From: Leptasterias polaris
Lineage: Eukaryota > Echinodermata > Asteroidea > Forcipulatida > Asteriidae
Assembly (NCBI GenBank): GCA_037783415.1
Contig: JAZGTN010000022.1
Span: 2,790,001 to 2,854,000 of the forward strand
Direction: 5' to 3'
Length of the DNA: 64,000 nucleotides
Positions 10,719-21,628 of the stretch are shown here, in pieces; the first letter of the stretch is position 1, and each line of letters opens with the position of its first letter. The notes below the pieces were generated by a model that saw only the letters and a list, made by a program, of their open reading frames with translations, was not told where the DNA came from and searched no databases. The position numbers and the translations under genes were made by a program.

Positions 10719-11518
10719 TACAAAGTATTGAGTGTGAAAAAGACACCTTGTGTAAACATTACGTCTTGTATGTATGATGTCAAACTTGCATCAGTAAATC
10801 TTTTTTCAGCTTTGCCGATCATTGACGCTTGATTATAAATCACTGTATACTCGATGCTACCTCTAAGACATCCAATCTACATTACTGAAAGTCATGGGTT
10901 CTAATCCCACCTGAGATGCCTGTCGTCCACACCCCCCCCCCCCCCCCCCCCCACCCCACACTCACCCCTACCCCCACAGGACTCGGTAAGCATTAGTGTT
11001 TCATTTTTGACATCGATTAACGGCACAAGTAAGAAGAAAGACATCTTGTACCAGAATGGAAATATATTTTAATTAACAGATTCTCTCCAGTTCACTAGCA
11101 TTAGCTCGGAAAAAGTAATACAATATATATTTCAGATCTTTTCCAAATTTAAGAAGATTTTCAATTTTTATATTGGAGTGAATCTCAGATGGAGTGTATA
11201 TATCATAGAAATGTGATTTAAAAAGTTTCCCTTTGGCATTATGACCAATTCACACTTGCATGTGTACATAAAGTTACAGTATTGGGTGGGGTTGGGGGCA
11301 CGGTGGTACAGATCAAAGATGCACAAGGTATTTTTTTCACCCAAGGATCTCCCGATTGGGGAAGGATCTCCCGTTTGGGGGCTGTTAATATCCTCATTGG
11401 CTGAAGTTAGTTCCGATTGGGGTAGAAGTATAGACCTAGATGGCAGCAGGTTGACCTAGATCCCCCCCCACATTCTTTTCACCATTTTGATATGACCAGG
11501 GAAACATAAAACAGGTAA

Positions 11519-11709
11519 CCAGAGCTGCCAACTCTCCCTGATTCTGCAGAAAGTTCCCTGAAACTAAACAAATTTTCTCATGTTTTGGTGAACAAATTTG
11601 ATTATGAAAACTGTTTCCCCTATTATGTTGAATGTGGTTCTAAATATCTCTCTGATTGTCGAACAAAATGTCCCCCGATTGCAAGATGCGCAAATGCTGG
11701 CAGCTCTGG
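11519..11709. repeat. MITE-like element with CCAGAGCTGCCA ends
   Basis: Begins CCAGAGCTGCCAACTCTCCC and ends with the inverse TGGCAGCTCTGG. The internal 'TCTGCAGAAA' and 'TATGTTGAATGTGGTTCTA' recur in a partial copy at about 19172-19305. Confidence 0.75.
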
Positions 11710-12562
11710 GTAAGTCTGCTGCCACCTAGTGCCCCAAAGGTCTGACAAATTGGGAACCTTTTGGCTCATTCATGAGAAAATTTTGAGCTATGCCATCATA
11801 AGAAAGAAGAACATTTCCATAGGTGCCTACCCCTTGCCCAATTTTTTCATGCCATACAGCGATTAAAGAGAAAGTTCATACAGTAACTTTTTAACCAGAA
11901 AGACCTTATACTACCCCACTCTGTAATGCTTTGCACATTCTTTATTCTTTCCTATAACAAAAACAACCTAGATCCGTCCCTAGTGTGTTCAATCTAAGAT
12001 GTTAGCTATTTATTTTTTTAAGAATTCAAGGGAAAATAATAGATTTCTCGAAGACGTGAAACTTTAGCTTCTGTCTCGGCTTAACCCCCTAGTGTCTTGC
12101 TAGAGATACCCCTCCCCCATAGCCTTCAAAATCGATGGTAACTCAACGCTAAAATTTTCAGACAATAATAATTCTTAGTTCCTATATAGCGCTTTTTGAA
12201 CCCAAAGGGCGTCCCAAAGCTTTTGTTATTTTTTTCTACAAAGTATGCCGAGCTATGTTTTGGAATTACAAGACCCATTTTCCATGTGTATTTTATACAT
12301 GTAGCACCATGTGGTGCTGTGGTACCAACTTAAGGCAACCTACCATGCCAGAATCACTGGGGCGAACCCCTTCTTTTAGTGTACTGGGTTCTCAAAATTG
12401 GTCAGCCCATCCCAAATGGATAAGCAATCTTGATTTGGGCCTACACCCAGTCCCTAATCCTACAAAGTCAGGCAGCTTGGTACTTAATTGCGTGGCTTTG
12501 GAAATTTTGGCTGTGGCTGATTCTTCAACATTATTGTTGAACTTTTTGTGTAAATCAACATA

Positions 12563-12615
12563 AACGAATAGCCGCAGCCAATATTAGCTGCAGCCAATTT
12601 TAGCCGCAGCCAAAA
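12563..12615. repeat. AGCCGCAGCCAA short tandem repeat, three copies
   Basis: AGCCGCAGCCAATATT, AGCTGCAGCCAATTTT and AGCCGCAGCCAAAACC follow one another. Confidence 0.85.
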
Positions 12616-13185
12616 CCGAACCCCCAATTTGAACTCGACCACTTCCTAGGTTATGTGACATTCTGCCAAGCCTCTGCACAGCAACTTCCTGATCATAGTT
12701 CTGTATAACGCCCTCTATTGACAGATTTTGTCCAGTCCAAATGCTGATATTTTTTGTATTTCATTGAAAACAGTCAAAACAAATGTAGGCCTATATAGTG
12801 GGAAATACATAGACCCTGTGAAATCAGCAAAACCTGCCCATTCCATGATTGGAACTAAAACAATTGCGATTTTGTGGAAACATTCCTATCCTCATAGATT
12901 AGAGACAATATTTTATCAATATTGAAAAAGTTACACTAGTGAAATTTTCAACAGTTGGATTAAAGGTAGGCCTCTTAGAGATCAGACAGTTTCAATGATT
13001 GTACTTTTAACAAAGAGAAAAAATGGTTTATCATCTTTTTAATGGCCCATGTTTAAACCAAGAATCTGTGTGCAGGAAGATTGCATCCAAGCAATTGAAG
13101 GAGAAAAAATAATTATTTTGAAAGCAAACAACCAACAAATCTCCTTGCCCTTCTATAAAAGTGCCTCTTTAGAAACTGCTCATCA

Positions 13186-13325
13186 GGGGCCCAATTTCAC
13201 AGAGTTGGTTCTTAAAGCAGAAAATAGTTCTTGAGCAGGACACCAGTAACAGATGGTACATGTGAGATTGCATTTTGGTTGGTTACCTTATTCTGGTTAG
13301 CATAATTGTTTTGTGCTTTGTGACT
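13186..13325. repeat. MITE-like 'GAGCTGCTTAAGCA' family, truncated copy
   Basis: Begins GGGCCCAATTTCACAGAGTT and carries 'CAGTAACAGATGGTACATGT' and 'TTACCTTATTCTGGTTAGCA'. The right end is missing. Confidence 0.65.
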
Positions 13326-13667
13326 TTATTTTGCAGATCTAAGAAATTGGTCACTGTCGGCACACAATTTATATTTTCCTTCTACAATCCCGGCCATATC
13401 TCGTTGGGGCCCCTGCACCACGGCCCCCGTGCCCCCTTTCAATGTTGGCTCTCATTGCGCGGTCTGCGCTCCCATCAACATTGAGCGGGGGGGGGGGGGC
13501 GGGGGAGAGAATGTTTATTGTCACGGGGAAGGGAAGAGGGAATGTTTATTGTCACGTTGCGAATGGGTGGCCCAAGCATTTTAGCCGAGATTGTAGGCTC
13601 GAAACCCAAGGAATTGTTAGCTTTTTATCCACCTGTTTTGTAAACAGATCTAAAATTTTCACAGAGC

Positions 13668-13853
13668 CAGGGCCAGGGTTCTTAAAATCTGTTCAGCAGG
13701 AAAATATTGCCTGACAAATTAAACATGCTAATAAGCAAACACTTGCTGGGAACCAGTCAAATGCGTTATACATTACACTTGCGTTTCGGCTGGTGACATG
13801 TTTCCGCTAAGCAAGAATATTTGTGCTGAACAGTTTTATAAAATCTGGCCTTG
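13668..13853. repeat. MITE-like 'GAGCTGCTTAAGCA' family, diverged copy
   Basis: Runs from 'CAGGGTTCTTAAAATCTG' to the inverse 'CAGTTTTATAAAATCTGGCC', with internal 'GGAACCAGTCAAATGCG' and 'TTCGGCTGGTGACATG'. Confidence 0.6.
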
Positions 13854-14008
13854 CTCAGATGTTGTCTCCATCGTTCCTCATTACTCTGGTTAGATACCTT
13901 CTTAGGGGTCCATTCAGAATTATCAATGTTTTAAAATTTCAAGTAATAAACCACAAGGGAAACTGACTGGATAAATTTTTAATAGTTTTGGGTTGGGAAA
14001 AAAAAAAT

Positions 14009-14083
14009 TGACTAGAGCAGGATTTGAACCTGCGACCTCTGAATTAACGTGCGGGCGCTCTCCTAACTGAGCTATCTAGCCCT
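14009..14083 (-). repeat. tRNA-derived SINE head, inverted copy
   Basis: Reverse complement reads GGGCTAGATAGCTCAGTTAG and contains the B box GGTTCAAATCC (14020-14030 on the other strand). A second direct fragment, 'AGGGCTAGATAGCTCAGTTA', follows at about 14231-14251, with related flanks between them ('GACAAAATAGGCAGACC'). Confidence 0.75.
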
Positions 14084-14369
14084 AATGTTGGCGATCTCCT
14101 TAGTCCTAATGTTGGTGGTTGTATCTTAAACTTATTTGTGATTCCTGGCTATTTGGCAATTACAGGTTGAATGGTTTCTGACTAGCACCCCCGAACAAAG
14201 ATATTGACAAAATAGGCAGACCACCAACATTAGGGCTAGATAGCTCAGTTAGACAGGACTCAAGAAAGTACTTTGTATACAGTGCTTAATACACATCAGT
14301 GTAGGGGTAAAACACAAATAACATTCTTTATCCCCAATGCAAGTTTAACATCTATTAATACACATACCG

Positions 14370-14430
14370 GTAGGTGTTAGGGTATACAAATCCTTTAGGT
14401 GTTAGGGTATAAAAATCCTTTAGGTGTTTT
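14370..14430. repeat. 29-bp repeat, about two copies
   Basis: TAGGTGTTAGGGTATA(C/A)AAA followed by TCCTT, occurring twice, then a third partial TAGGTGTT. Confidence 0.8.
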
Positions 14431-15805
14431 TTTCTTCAATTTTTTTTGTGGATTTGCCACCAACAATGTTCTTTTTTCTTTTCTTTTTTTCAATGTAGTT
14501 TTATTGCGTTTTTGTTACCCACCATCCTACATAATTTGAAAAAAGGGAGGAAAAGGGCACAACATTTGATAAGATTGATAATTCTGAATGGCCCGATGTG
14601 TTTATTTCTCGCTCACTGTAATCATGTGTTATTGTCAAATTTGGTCATTGTAGTGTTCATGTATAGATAAAACTAATAGTAAAATAAGAAATTTGAGAGA
14701 GACAAATTTTATTATTATTTAGGGAGTTTGATAAATTAAACTTCATAAAGACGCCTTGTTATTTTTGACAGGGCCGATATTGTACAAAAACAAAATTAAT
14801 TGATAAATAATTTTTTTTTTTTAAGACACAGAAAGAAAAAAAAATACACAAAATGGGGAAAATAAGGTATATGAGGAAGTAGATAGCTAACTTGTACATG
14901 TGTGTAACTTTTTATATTAAATACCGGTGTATCATTTGTTCTTTGTTGTTTTTAACTTATTGATGTGCTAATTCGAGACATTATCGCAAGATAAGTGAAA
15001 TATCTTGTCGTATCTCTTCATGTACATTTCTGTAAATATTGTACAAAAACTTTTTCCGTAAGATACAATCTTTCAGAACATGGCATCTGCGAGCAGTATG
15101 AGTTTGTCTCCTTTGGTGTTTTTTTTCCAGTGATTTGTATATTGTTTGATTTTTTTATTATTTTTTTTAGACAGTATTTCTAAAAAGAGAAAAAAGGGTA
15201 TTCAAATGTCCTGGTATAGTTTATACAGCTTTTTTTAACGTCACATTGTTTAGCATGACTATATGAAGATTTTATTTATACTTCCAATTTCCATTACAAT
15301 TATCTCTAATTGGACAGTGTGAAACGATTGTATTCAGCATTTCGGAGCCAAGATTTTTCGGAGCTAAGATTTTTTTACATTTTTTTGTTCAAGACGCCAT
15401 GGGGAAGGCAGTTGGTTTTAAAATGCTTTGTTATAGATGTTTTTGTTGTTTTATTTTTTTTGGGGGGGGGGTGTGGTTTGCTAGTGTAAGAAACTGACAG
15501 GGAAAATAAAATTAGTAGCATATTCATAAACTTAAAACGGACAATGAACTTGAATGAAGGTTCATTTTTATTATGATTTTTAGGGGTACCTTTTTTTTAC
15601 TTTACTTGCTCTGTTCTACAGGGTGGTTGTTGTTGTTTTGTTTTTTTCCTAATCCTATCACCTCCTCCTAGCATGCAAAAATAAAATGATTAATTTAAAA
15701 ACAAATTAAGCCCATATGGTAGCATTCTCATAAAGTATGTCCAAGGTTTAGGTACAGCACTTGAAATGGTAGGGGAGATGCCGAAAGGCAAGTGTAGGTT
15801 ACTTG
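14431..15805. other. AT-rich intergenic or UTR DNA, no gene seen
   Basis: Rich in poly-T and poly-A tracts with one poly-G tract (about 15462-15470). AATAAA at 15505 is one of several possible polyadenylation hexamers for MAU2, not distinguishable from chance. Confidence 0.5.
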
Positions 15806-16268
15806 TATGGTGGCTCTGAGGGGACATCACATATTGCAAATTATATGCGCATATGTATGTGATGGCATGAAATTATTCGCGAATATGTTCCCATATGTAT
15901 GCGAATACATTTGCAATGTGAAATTATTTCGCATAAATGGTCGTATACCTTTGAATAAAATTGCTAGTGATCTGGGGAGTTTCTTGCATCCAGTCTAGAT
16001 TCCAGACTTCTTAATCATACACGAAGGGGTCTGGCTACTTTCCTGCTGTTATGCCACGTACTCCCTAGGTCACTAACGAATTGTCCCCAACCATGATGTT
16101 ATCCCAAAGGTATGCGACAAAGTGTGCAGTAAAATTAACGACATCGCTAATATATGCGCACACTTATGCATTAAGTTAGTGTGCGTATATATTTGCCAAA
16201 ACTTTTACGATATCACATACATATGTGCACATATTTGCATTATGCGATGTCCCTTCAGGGCTACCATA
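15806..16268. mobile_element. 463-bp MITE-like element with long terminal inverted repeats
   Basis: The left end, TATGGTGGCTCTGAGGGGAC, is mirrored by the right end GTCCCTTCAGGGCTACCATA. About 55 bases pair imperfectly, continuing through 'ATGCGCATATGTATGTGAT' and its inverse. The interior has more 'ATATGTATGCG'-type palindromic repeats. No transposase, so non-autonomous; superfamily not determined. Confidence 0.85.
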
Positions 16269-16569
16269 GTTTGCTCTTCTTGAGTTAAGATGCTCTTGAA
16301 GTTTATTGAAAATCACTCACTTGAGACACACACCTCCTTGCTCTATGATGATCTGTTTTTTTTTTTAGGGCTTCAAGGGTAAAGTTTCTAGTTGAAGTGA
16401 TTTGCAGTGGTAAACTTTAAGAGAGCGTATGCTTTGTGAACAAATCTGTGAAAGTTTCCGCTAAAGGAGAAAATGTGAAAAGTCTTTTGTTTCACCATCC
16501 CGATGAAATTACAGAAAGTGCTTAAAAAGAAGTTTAAAACAGAAGTATATATTTTTTTTACCCAAACAA

Positions 16570-16796
16570 CAGGGGCCCAATTTCGTAGAGTTGTTGAAAC
16601 ACACACACACACAAATACAAAAATAGGTATGCCTAAGCAAAGCAAAATTATGCTTACCAGAATAAGGTTACCAGCCAAAGTACCATATCACATGTTTAAT
16701 TTGTGACTGGTATCTCGCTCTTTTCAGCTAAGCAGAAAATTGTTAATCATCATATTATTGTTAAGCATCATTTTTCTGCTTAAAAGCATCTCTATA
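16570..16796. repeat. MITE-like 'GAGCTGCTTAAGCA' family, with insertion
   Basis: Begins GGGGCCCAATTTCGTAGAG, includes 'AAAATTATGCTTACCAGAAT', 'AAGGTTACCAGCCAAAGTA' and 'TGTGACTGGTATCTCGC', and ends near 'TAAAAGCATCTCTATAAG'. An (AC)n run is inserted near the left end. Confidence 0.75.
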
Positions 16797-16916
16797 AGCC
16801 TTTTTGAGTTATGGCGGACACAATGCTACAACACTATAAGGTTTGGGTAAATTTGTCTGTATACACCCAAACTAAACAGTGCACTCCTATAGTGTCCACC
16901 ATATCTCAAAAAGGCT
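16797..16916. repeat. 120-bp inverted-repeat element
   Basis: AGCCTTTTTGAGTTATGGCG at the left is mirrored by a right arm ending 'ATATCTCAAAAAGGCT'. The arms of about 26 bp have three mismatches, and 'GTTTGGGT' / 'ACCCAAAC' pairs further in. It is adjacent to the previous repeat. Confidence 0.8.
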
Positions 16917-17044
16917 AATGAAGTTAGGCCAAGGGTTGTTTTGTTAACACCACCAGCAGCTCCGAGAAAAATGTGCTGTGGGTTGAATTGTTCCAAACCA
17001 TCGTTAAAGATCAATTGAACAGTGTGAGGGAAATATATCAATTA

Positions 17045-17203
17045 CAGTCAACTCTCGTTATAAACAAGATTGCTGGGACTGGCCAAATTACCTCTTTGTT
17101 ACAGGAAAGTTACAGCAAAATAAAGAAACACAGCAGAAATGAGATTCAGGACTTCAGAATGTACTCATTATAAGCAGAACGTCTTTATAACGAGGGTCGA
17201 CTG
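17045..17203. mobile_element. 159-bp pogo/Tigger-like MITE, TA target site
   Basis: TA flanks both ends. Left CAGTCAACTCTCGTTATA, right inverse TATAACGAGGGTCGACTG. CAGT ends with CTCGTTATA and a TA duplication are typical of pogo/Tigger-type Tc1-mariner elements. The interior is a noncoding remnant. Confidence 0.75.
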
Positions 17204-20200
17204 TATATCGCTCTTAATATTTTGAACAGGTAAAAAGTATGGTAGAGACCATTATCATGCTGTCGCTATCTTGGTCATGTTCCTTGTATTCAATAACAGT
17301 AATGAATGCTGATATTCATTGAACCAAAAGGAACCAGACGATTTCTCCTTCCAGCCTCGGTTTGGTTACCTTGATTTGATTGCGGGGGGAAAAATCAAGA
17401 TGGACGCACCATGATTAAGGTCTATAGCTCGTCCAAAAGCATCAGTCACATAGAAACATTTTAGTTCCCACAATTATTTGTTAAGATGAAACTTTTTGAG
17501 AATGCAAAGAAGTGTTTCCCCTCAAAGCTTCAAGCTTACTTTATCTAGAGTTGGTAGACTGGTATGAACTGTAATAATTTGAATATCTCTTTTGTAAAAC
17601 TTTATTGTTTGAGAATATTCATGTTTAAATTCATTCTCATGTCGAATGCCGGCGATATATGAGCAAAATGGCAAGAATTCATAATTGAGTGACAAATTTT
17701 GGAACAAACTTTAGTAATGTGTTCTTTAAAAATAGGGGGGGGGGGGGACATCACCTCTGTGTAAGAAATGCAGCTCTTACCTTCTCTTGATTATAGCTAT
17801 TCTCTCTTTTTAGGAATTATTGAAGTTAAACAACCCTTTTCCGATGTTAAGAGAGGACGTTTTTGTATTTAAATAATATCAGTTTTGTAAATAAATTAAA
17901 GAACTTTTTAATTTAATTGTTTAGGGTTTGTACTAAAATAAGATAAAAAGGAAGATTTCTCGCACGTTTGCCACATAGGAGCAGCCTGTATAGTTGTACA
18001 TGTATATTGGGAGTTTTTAACGAGCCTGAATATTCGAATAAAACTCGACCTAATTATCAAAGCAATTTTTAAAGGTATTTTTCGTGTCATGCCTGGATTA
18101 TTTCGGTCGTAAGGGGCGCGTTGGTTTTTAGTGAATTCGTCCAGGGTGCACCACACTAAATAGGCCAATATTCATGCACCAAGCTGATTATCATAATTTG
18201 TAAACCCACAGTATCTTTTTAATTATAACGTTTTGGGGGTCATGCAACTAAATAGATTGTGTAATTATAAGAATCTATCACAACCCGGGGGCTCTTTGTT
18301 TCAACTTCTGAGGAGATTTGGTAAATTTGGGCTTTAAAGTTGGTCCTATTTAGCTTGGGAATTGGAGGAGTGCCTCATGAAAGTCGGTTTGGGAAAAAAC
18401 ACATTTTCGGGGTTTTTTTCTGGGGTAATTAGCAAAAATTCCAAAAGGCTGACCTGCCAAAAATTGAAAAGAAATCTGAAGTTTAGTGGTCTGAAAATAT
18501 ATTTGATTGGTTTTTCAAGAGGCTGAGAGACTTAACAAATTGTTTGAGTATTTTTGAATATTTAGCATTTAGCATTGTTTGCTGAGTTTATTTAATAATA
18601 ATAATAATAATATGGATTTATATCGCGCTTTATCACACCCAAGGGCGTCTCAAAGCGCTTCGAACATTATACCCCTGGTCACTGGGCCATTTATTTCATT
18701 CCTTAAACCATCTCAGCTCCCTGGGGAGTATACAGTATTTAGCCTAGTGTGGTGCAACCTCCACCTGTTGGACAAAGCCCTCTCCAAGAAACTTCCATTT
18801 GCCTCTTTCTCTCTAGCCACTCTGGTCCATCTAGCCGTTAAGTCATCTCTCCATCTTCTCTTTTACCGTCTTCACTTCCTCTTGCCTGTTCTAGGCTGCC
18901 GTTCTGTCATTCGTCTGGTTCACCTGTTGTCTTGGACCCTTGACACATGGCCTACCCATCTCCATTAGTTTGATCTCTTTTATCTTTTCAATGATGTCCT
19001 TGACTCAATTTGATGTTCAACTCATTTGTTGAAGATCAAGTTTCTGCTCCATAAGTCATGGTTTGGGTATAAAATGTATAAAATCAATATATTTTGACAC
19101 GTTAGCGTGTCAGAGCAGAGTCAAATTTCATGGCTCATCTTACTGCAAAATTTTGTGCTTCTGGTGCCGTGTCGGAGCTGCCAACTCGCACTGATTCTGC
19201 AGAAACTGAAAATAAACCAATCTTTCCATGTTGTGGTGAAAAAAATTCAGAATCTCCCTGATGATTGACACTTTTTCCCCTATTATGTGGAATGTCATTC
19301 TATAGACCATGTTACCTTTGTGTACAGAAACAGTGACCTTGTACATTCTAATGCATTTCCTGACGGGCAAGACACTACTGTACTACTTACACAGGCCAAT
19401 TATGGGAAAATTTACATTTTGTGTCATAATTTTCACATAAATTCAAGAGTTACAAAAGAAACAGCTGTACAGCTTTTGAGTTGTCCCCCCTTTCTTCATA
19501 TCAAAAGTTGAGAAAAATCAGACAGTGCAATCTCCATAAAACATAAGATTTATATTATTCTTCCATTGAGCTGCGTACAAACTGAAACTTTGCCTGCCGG
19601 AAATCCAGGCTCTGTGGCTCTTTTGTAAACATGTGATGTAACGGGTCACATGGTCTATATAACCCCCCCAATTGTTGTACAAAATCTCCCTGATTGCAAG
19701 ATTTGAAGTTTTGCCGTGTAAAGCACACAATTTCTATGGTTAAATGCAGAGGCCATGAAATTAAGGCCCAGCAGGTCATGAGCCCCGGCCTCCCACCAGT
19801 CCGGTACACTGGATAAACTCACAGCTCTCCACTTTCCCAAACACCGAAGCATATATATTATACTGCAGAAACTTGGACATGCAATTCGTTTTTTTATAAC
19901 ACTAATTTTCTTTGGGTCAAGCATTTTTTTTAATGCCAGAGTAGACTCGTTTCTGGAATGGGAAAGTTCCTATTTGGGAACTTGCTAAAAAGCTTTACAC
20001 GAGAGCAGACATCAGTTGTTTTAAGAGCAGGCGTAAGTTGTGTTTTGTTTGGTATTTAAATTTTCCAATAATCATTTTTACGTATATGGATATTTCCGTG
20101 AAGTTTTCCCACGTCTAAAAATGAGGTCGTTTTGGTGGTTTCTGTCCTAAAGCTTACTTTTTATGAAGATGGTAATTGTACAAAGCATTCTGCGAAATTA

Positions 20201-21328
20201 TTTCGTCTGAAATGCCCCCGTTGATTATAAATTAATCAAAACATTTGAACCTATAGGACTAATCGAAACTCCCTCATTTGGACTCTCCACACAGAATCCA
20301 TTGTTTACAGAAGACTGGGGGAGAAATCTTGCTCAAATCGAAAAATCGAAAATGTAGTAAAACTACAAGCGCATCCGATTCTCATTGTCTCAAGAGCAAA
20401 CCTTAGGAAATCTTTTCAATTCCTTATCATCACTCTCAATATTGATCGGCCGAGGCCGGAGCATCCTCCACAAGGCCTTGTCGTTCACTATAGAATCGCA
20501 GGTCTGTCGTTTTGCCTTCAATTCAATTCAATTCAATAGAACATTTATTTCCACAATCTTACTCTTAATTACATTAAATAATACATGTACATTAAAACAA
20601 GTGTGGAGGCATCATCCTAGAAAGCAAAAGCTTGTGGCGGATGTGCCTTACAGAACAGGACAAGATAAGACAAAAACACTGATTACAATATTTAGTCGTG
20701 ATCACATAATTAAATAATACATGGATCGGTTACACATAAATGAAGTTAATTGGGGTGGGCCTATGTTTTCCTAGTGGTCTCACCTGTTTTTCTTTCCGTG
20801 TGTAAATGTGTCAATAAGACGAATCTGGAAACTGGCTCTTCGTCATAACAATTATCCTCGGCTTTGGAGAGAGAGGCGGACAGGGCTAAGCTTGCAGTAC
20901 GGGGGCGAAGTCAAAGACTGTTCGTGGATTGAGGCTTGAACAAGTCTCGTTTTTTGGTTCTTAACTGACAACAATCAAAACGACGATTTGCCAACTAAAA
21001 GGAGTGTGTTCATTATTTTGAAAATAAGAGTCAGCGCAAAACCACAGTGAGGTACGGTATCTGGATAAGGTGCAGATGCATGTCGCAAAAGACTGAAAAG
21101 TGACGGTTTTCTGTGTGACCGGAATAGTTTCAAGGCTTTCAAACTTGCTGCCGAAAATCCATAGAAATTTTACTGGGTCTTGGATGTACATCCGAAAAAG
21201 CGCACCACACGACTACACCTCAATTATGCAACACAGGCATGGGTAAGAAGATTAGATAGATAGATCCTGTGATGGTTCGAGTTAAAGGTGTTATACAGAT
21301 AGAGCTGACAATTGGTAGTCGCAAAGAG
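17204..21328. other. Intergenic DNA, no gene recognised
   Basis: Holds a poly-G tract near 17737, an (AAT)n with TTATATCGCGC motif at about 18594-18625, a partial copy of the 'AGAGCTGCCAACT' element (about 19172-19305), and nothing convincingly coding on either strand. Confidence 0.5.
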
Positions 21329-21628
21329 TGTTCATGTTTTGTGTGATCAACCATACATAAAATGACAAATCTGTGAAAATGTGGGCTTAGGCTAACCCAT
21401 TGTGTGAGTCAGGAGAACAAAGTGAAAATCCATACACAATTGGTTGTAGGCCCTATAACAACCGAAATCAGCTGTTGCAATTTTTTTTAAGGGTTTCCGA
21501 TACAGCTTTCTCGAATATGACTTCTTTTCAGAGGGAAATGCTTCACACACTCAAAGATTTGTTCTAGATGAACTTAACAATCAGTAAGCTTTCAGACTAA
21601 AATTAAACAATTATGTTTTGTATCCTTA
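21329..21628. repeat. Dispersed repeat, 'CGAAATCAGCTGTTGCA' family, copy 1
   Basis: Shares 'GACAAATCTGTGAAAATG', 'AACCGAAATCAGCTGTTGCA' and 'TTTCTCGAATATGACTT' with copies at about 28440-28800 and 58790-59040, in the same order and orientation. The satellite array begins directly at its right end. Confidence 0.75.

Larger units (their letters stand above)
9842..11518 (+). other. MAU2 3' flank, probable 3' UTR then intergenic
   Basis: No coding exon recognised. It holds an approximately 70-bp threefold repeat (10376-10565), a 30-bp duplication, and a poly-C tract at about 10928-10952. No confident polyadenylation signal was found, so the transcript end is unknown. Confidence 0.5.

Noticed and set aside
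18579..18968. 129-residue + strand frame
   Set aside because: Starts in an (AAT)n tract with the TTATATCGCGC repeat; no recognisable domain and no splice context.
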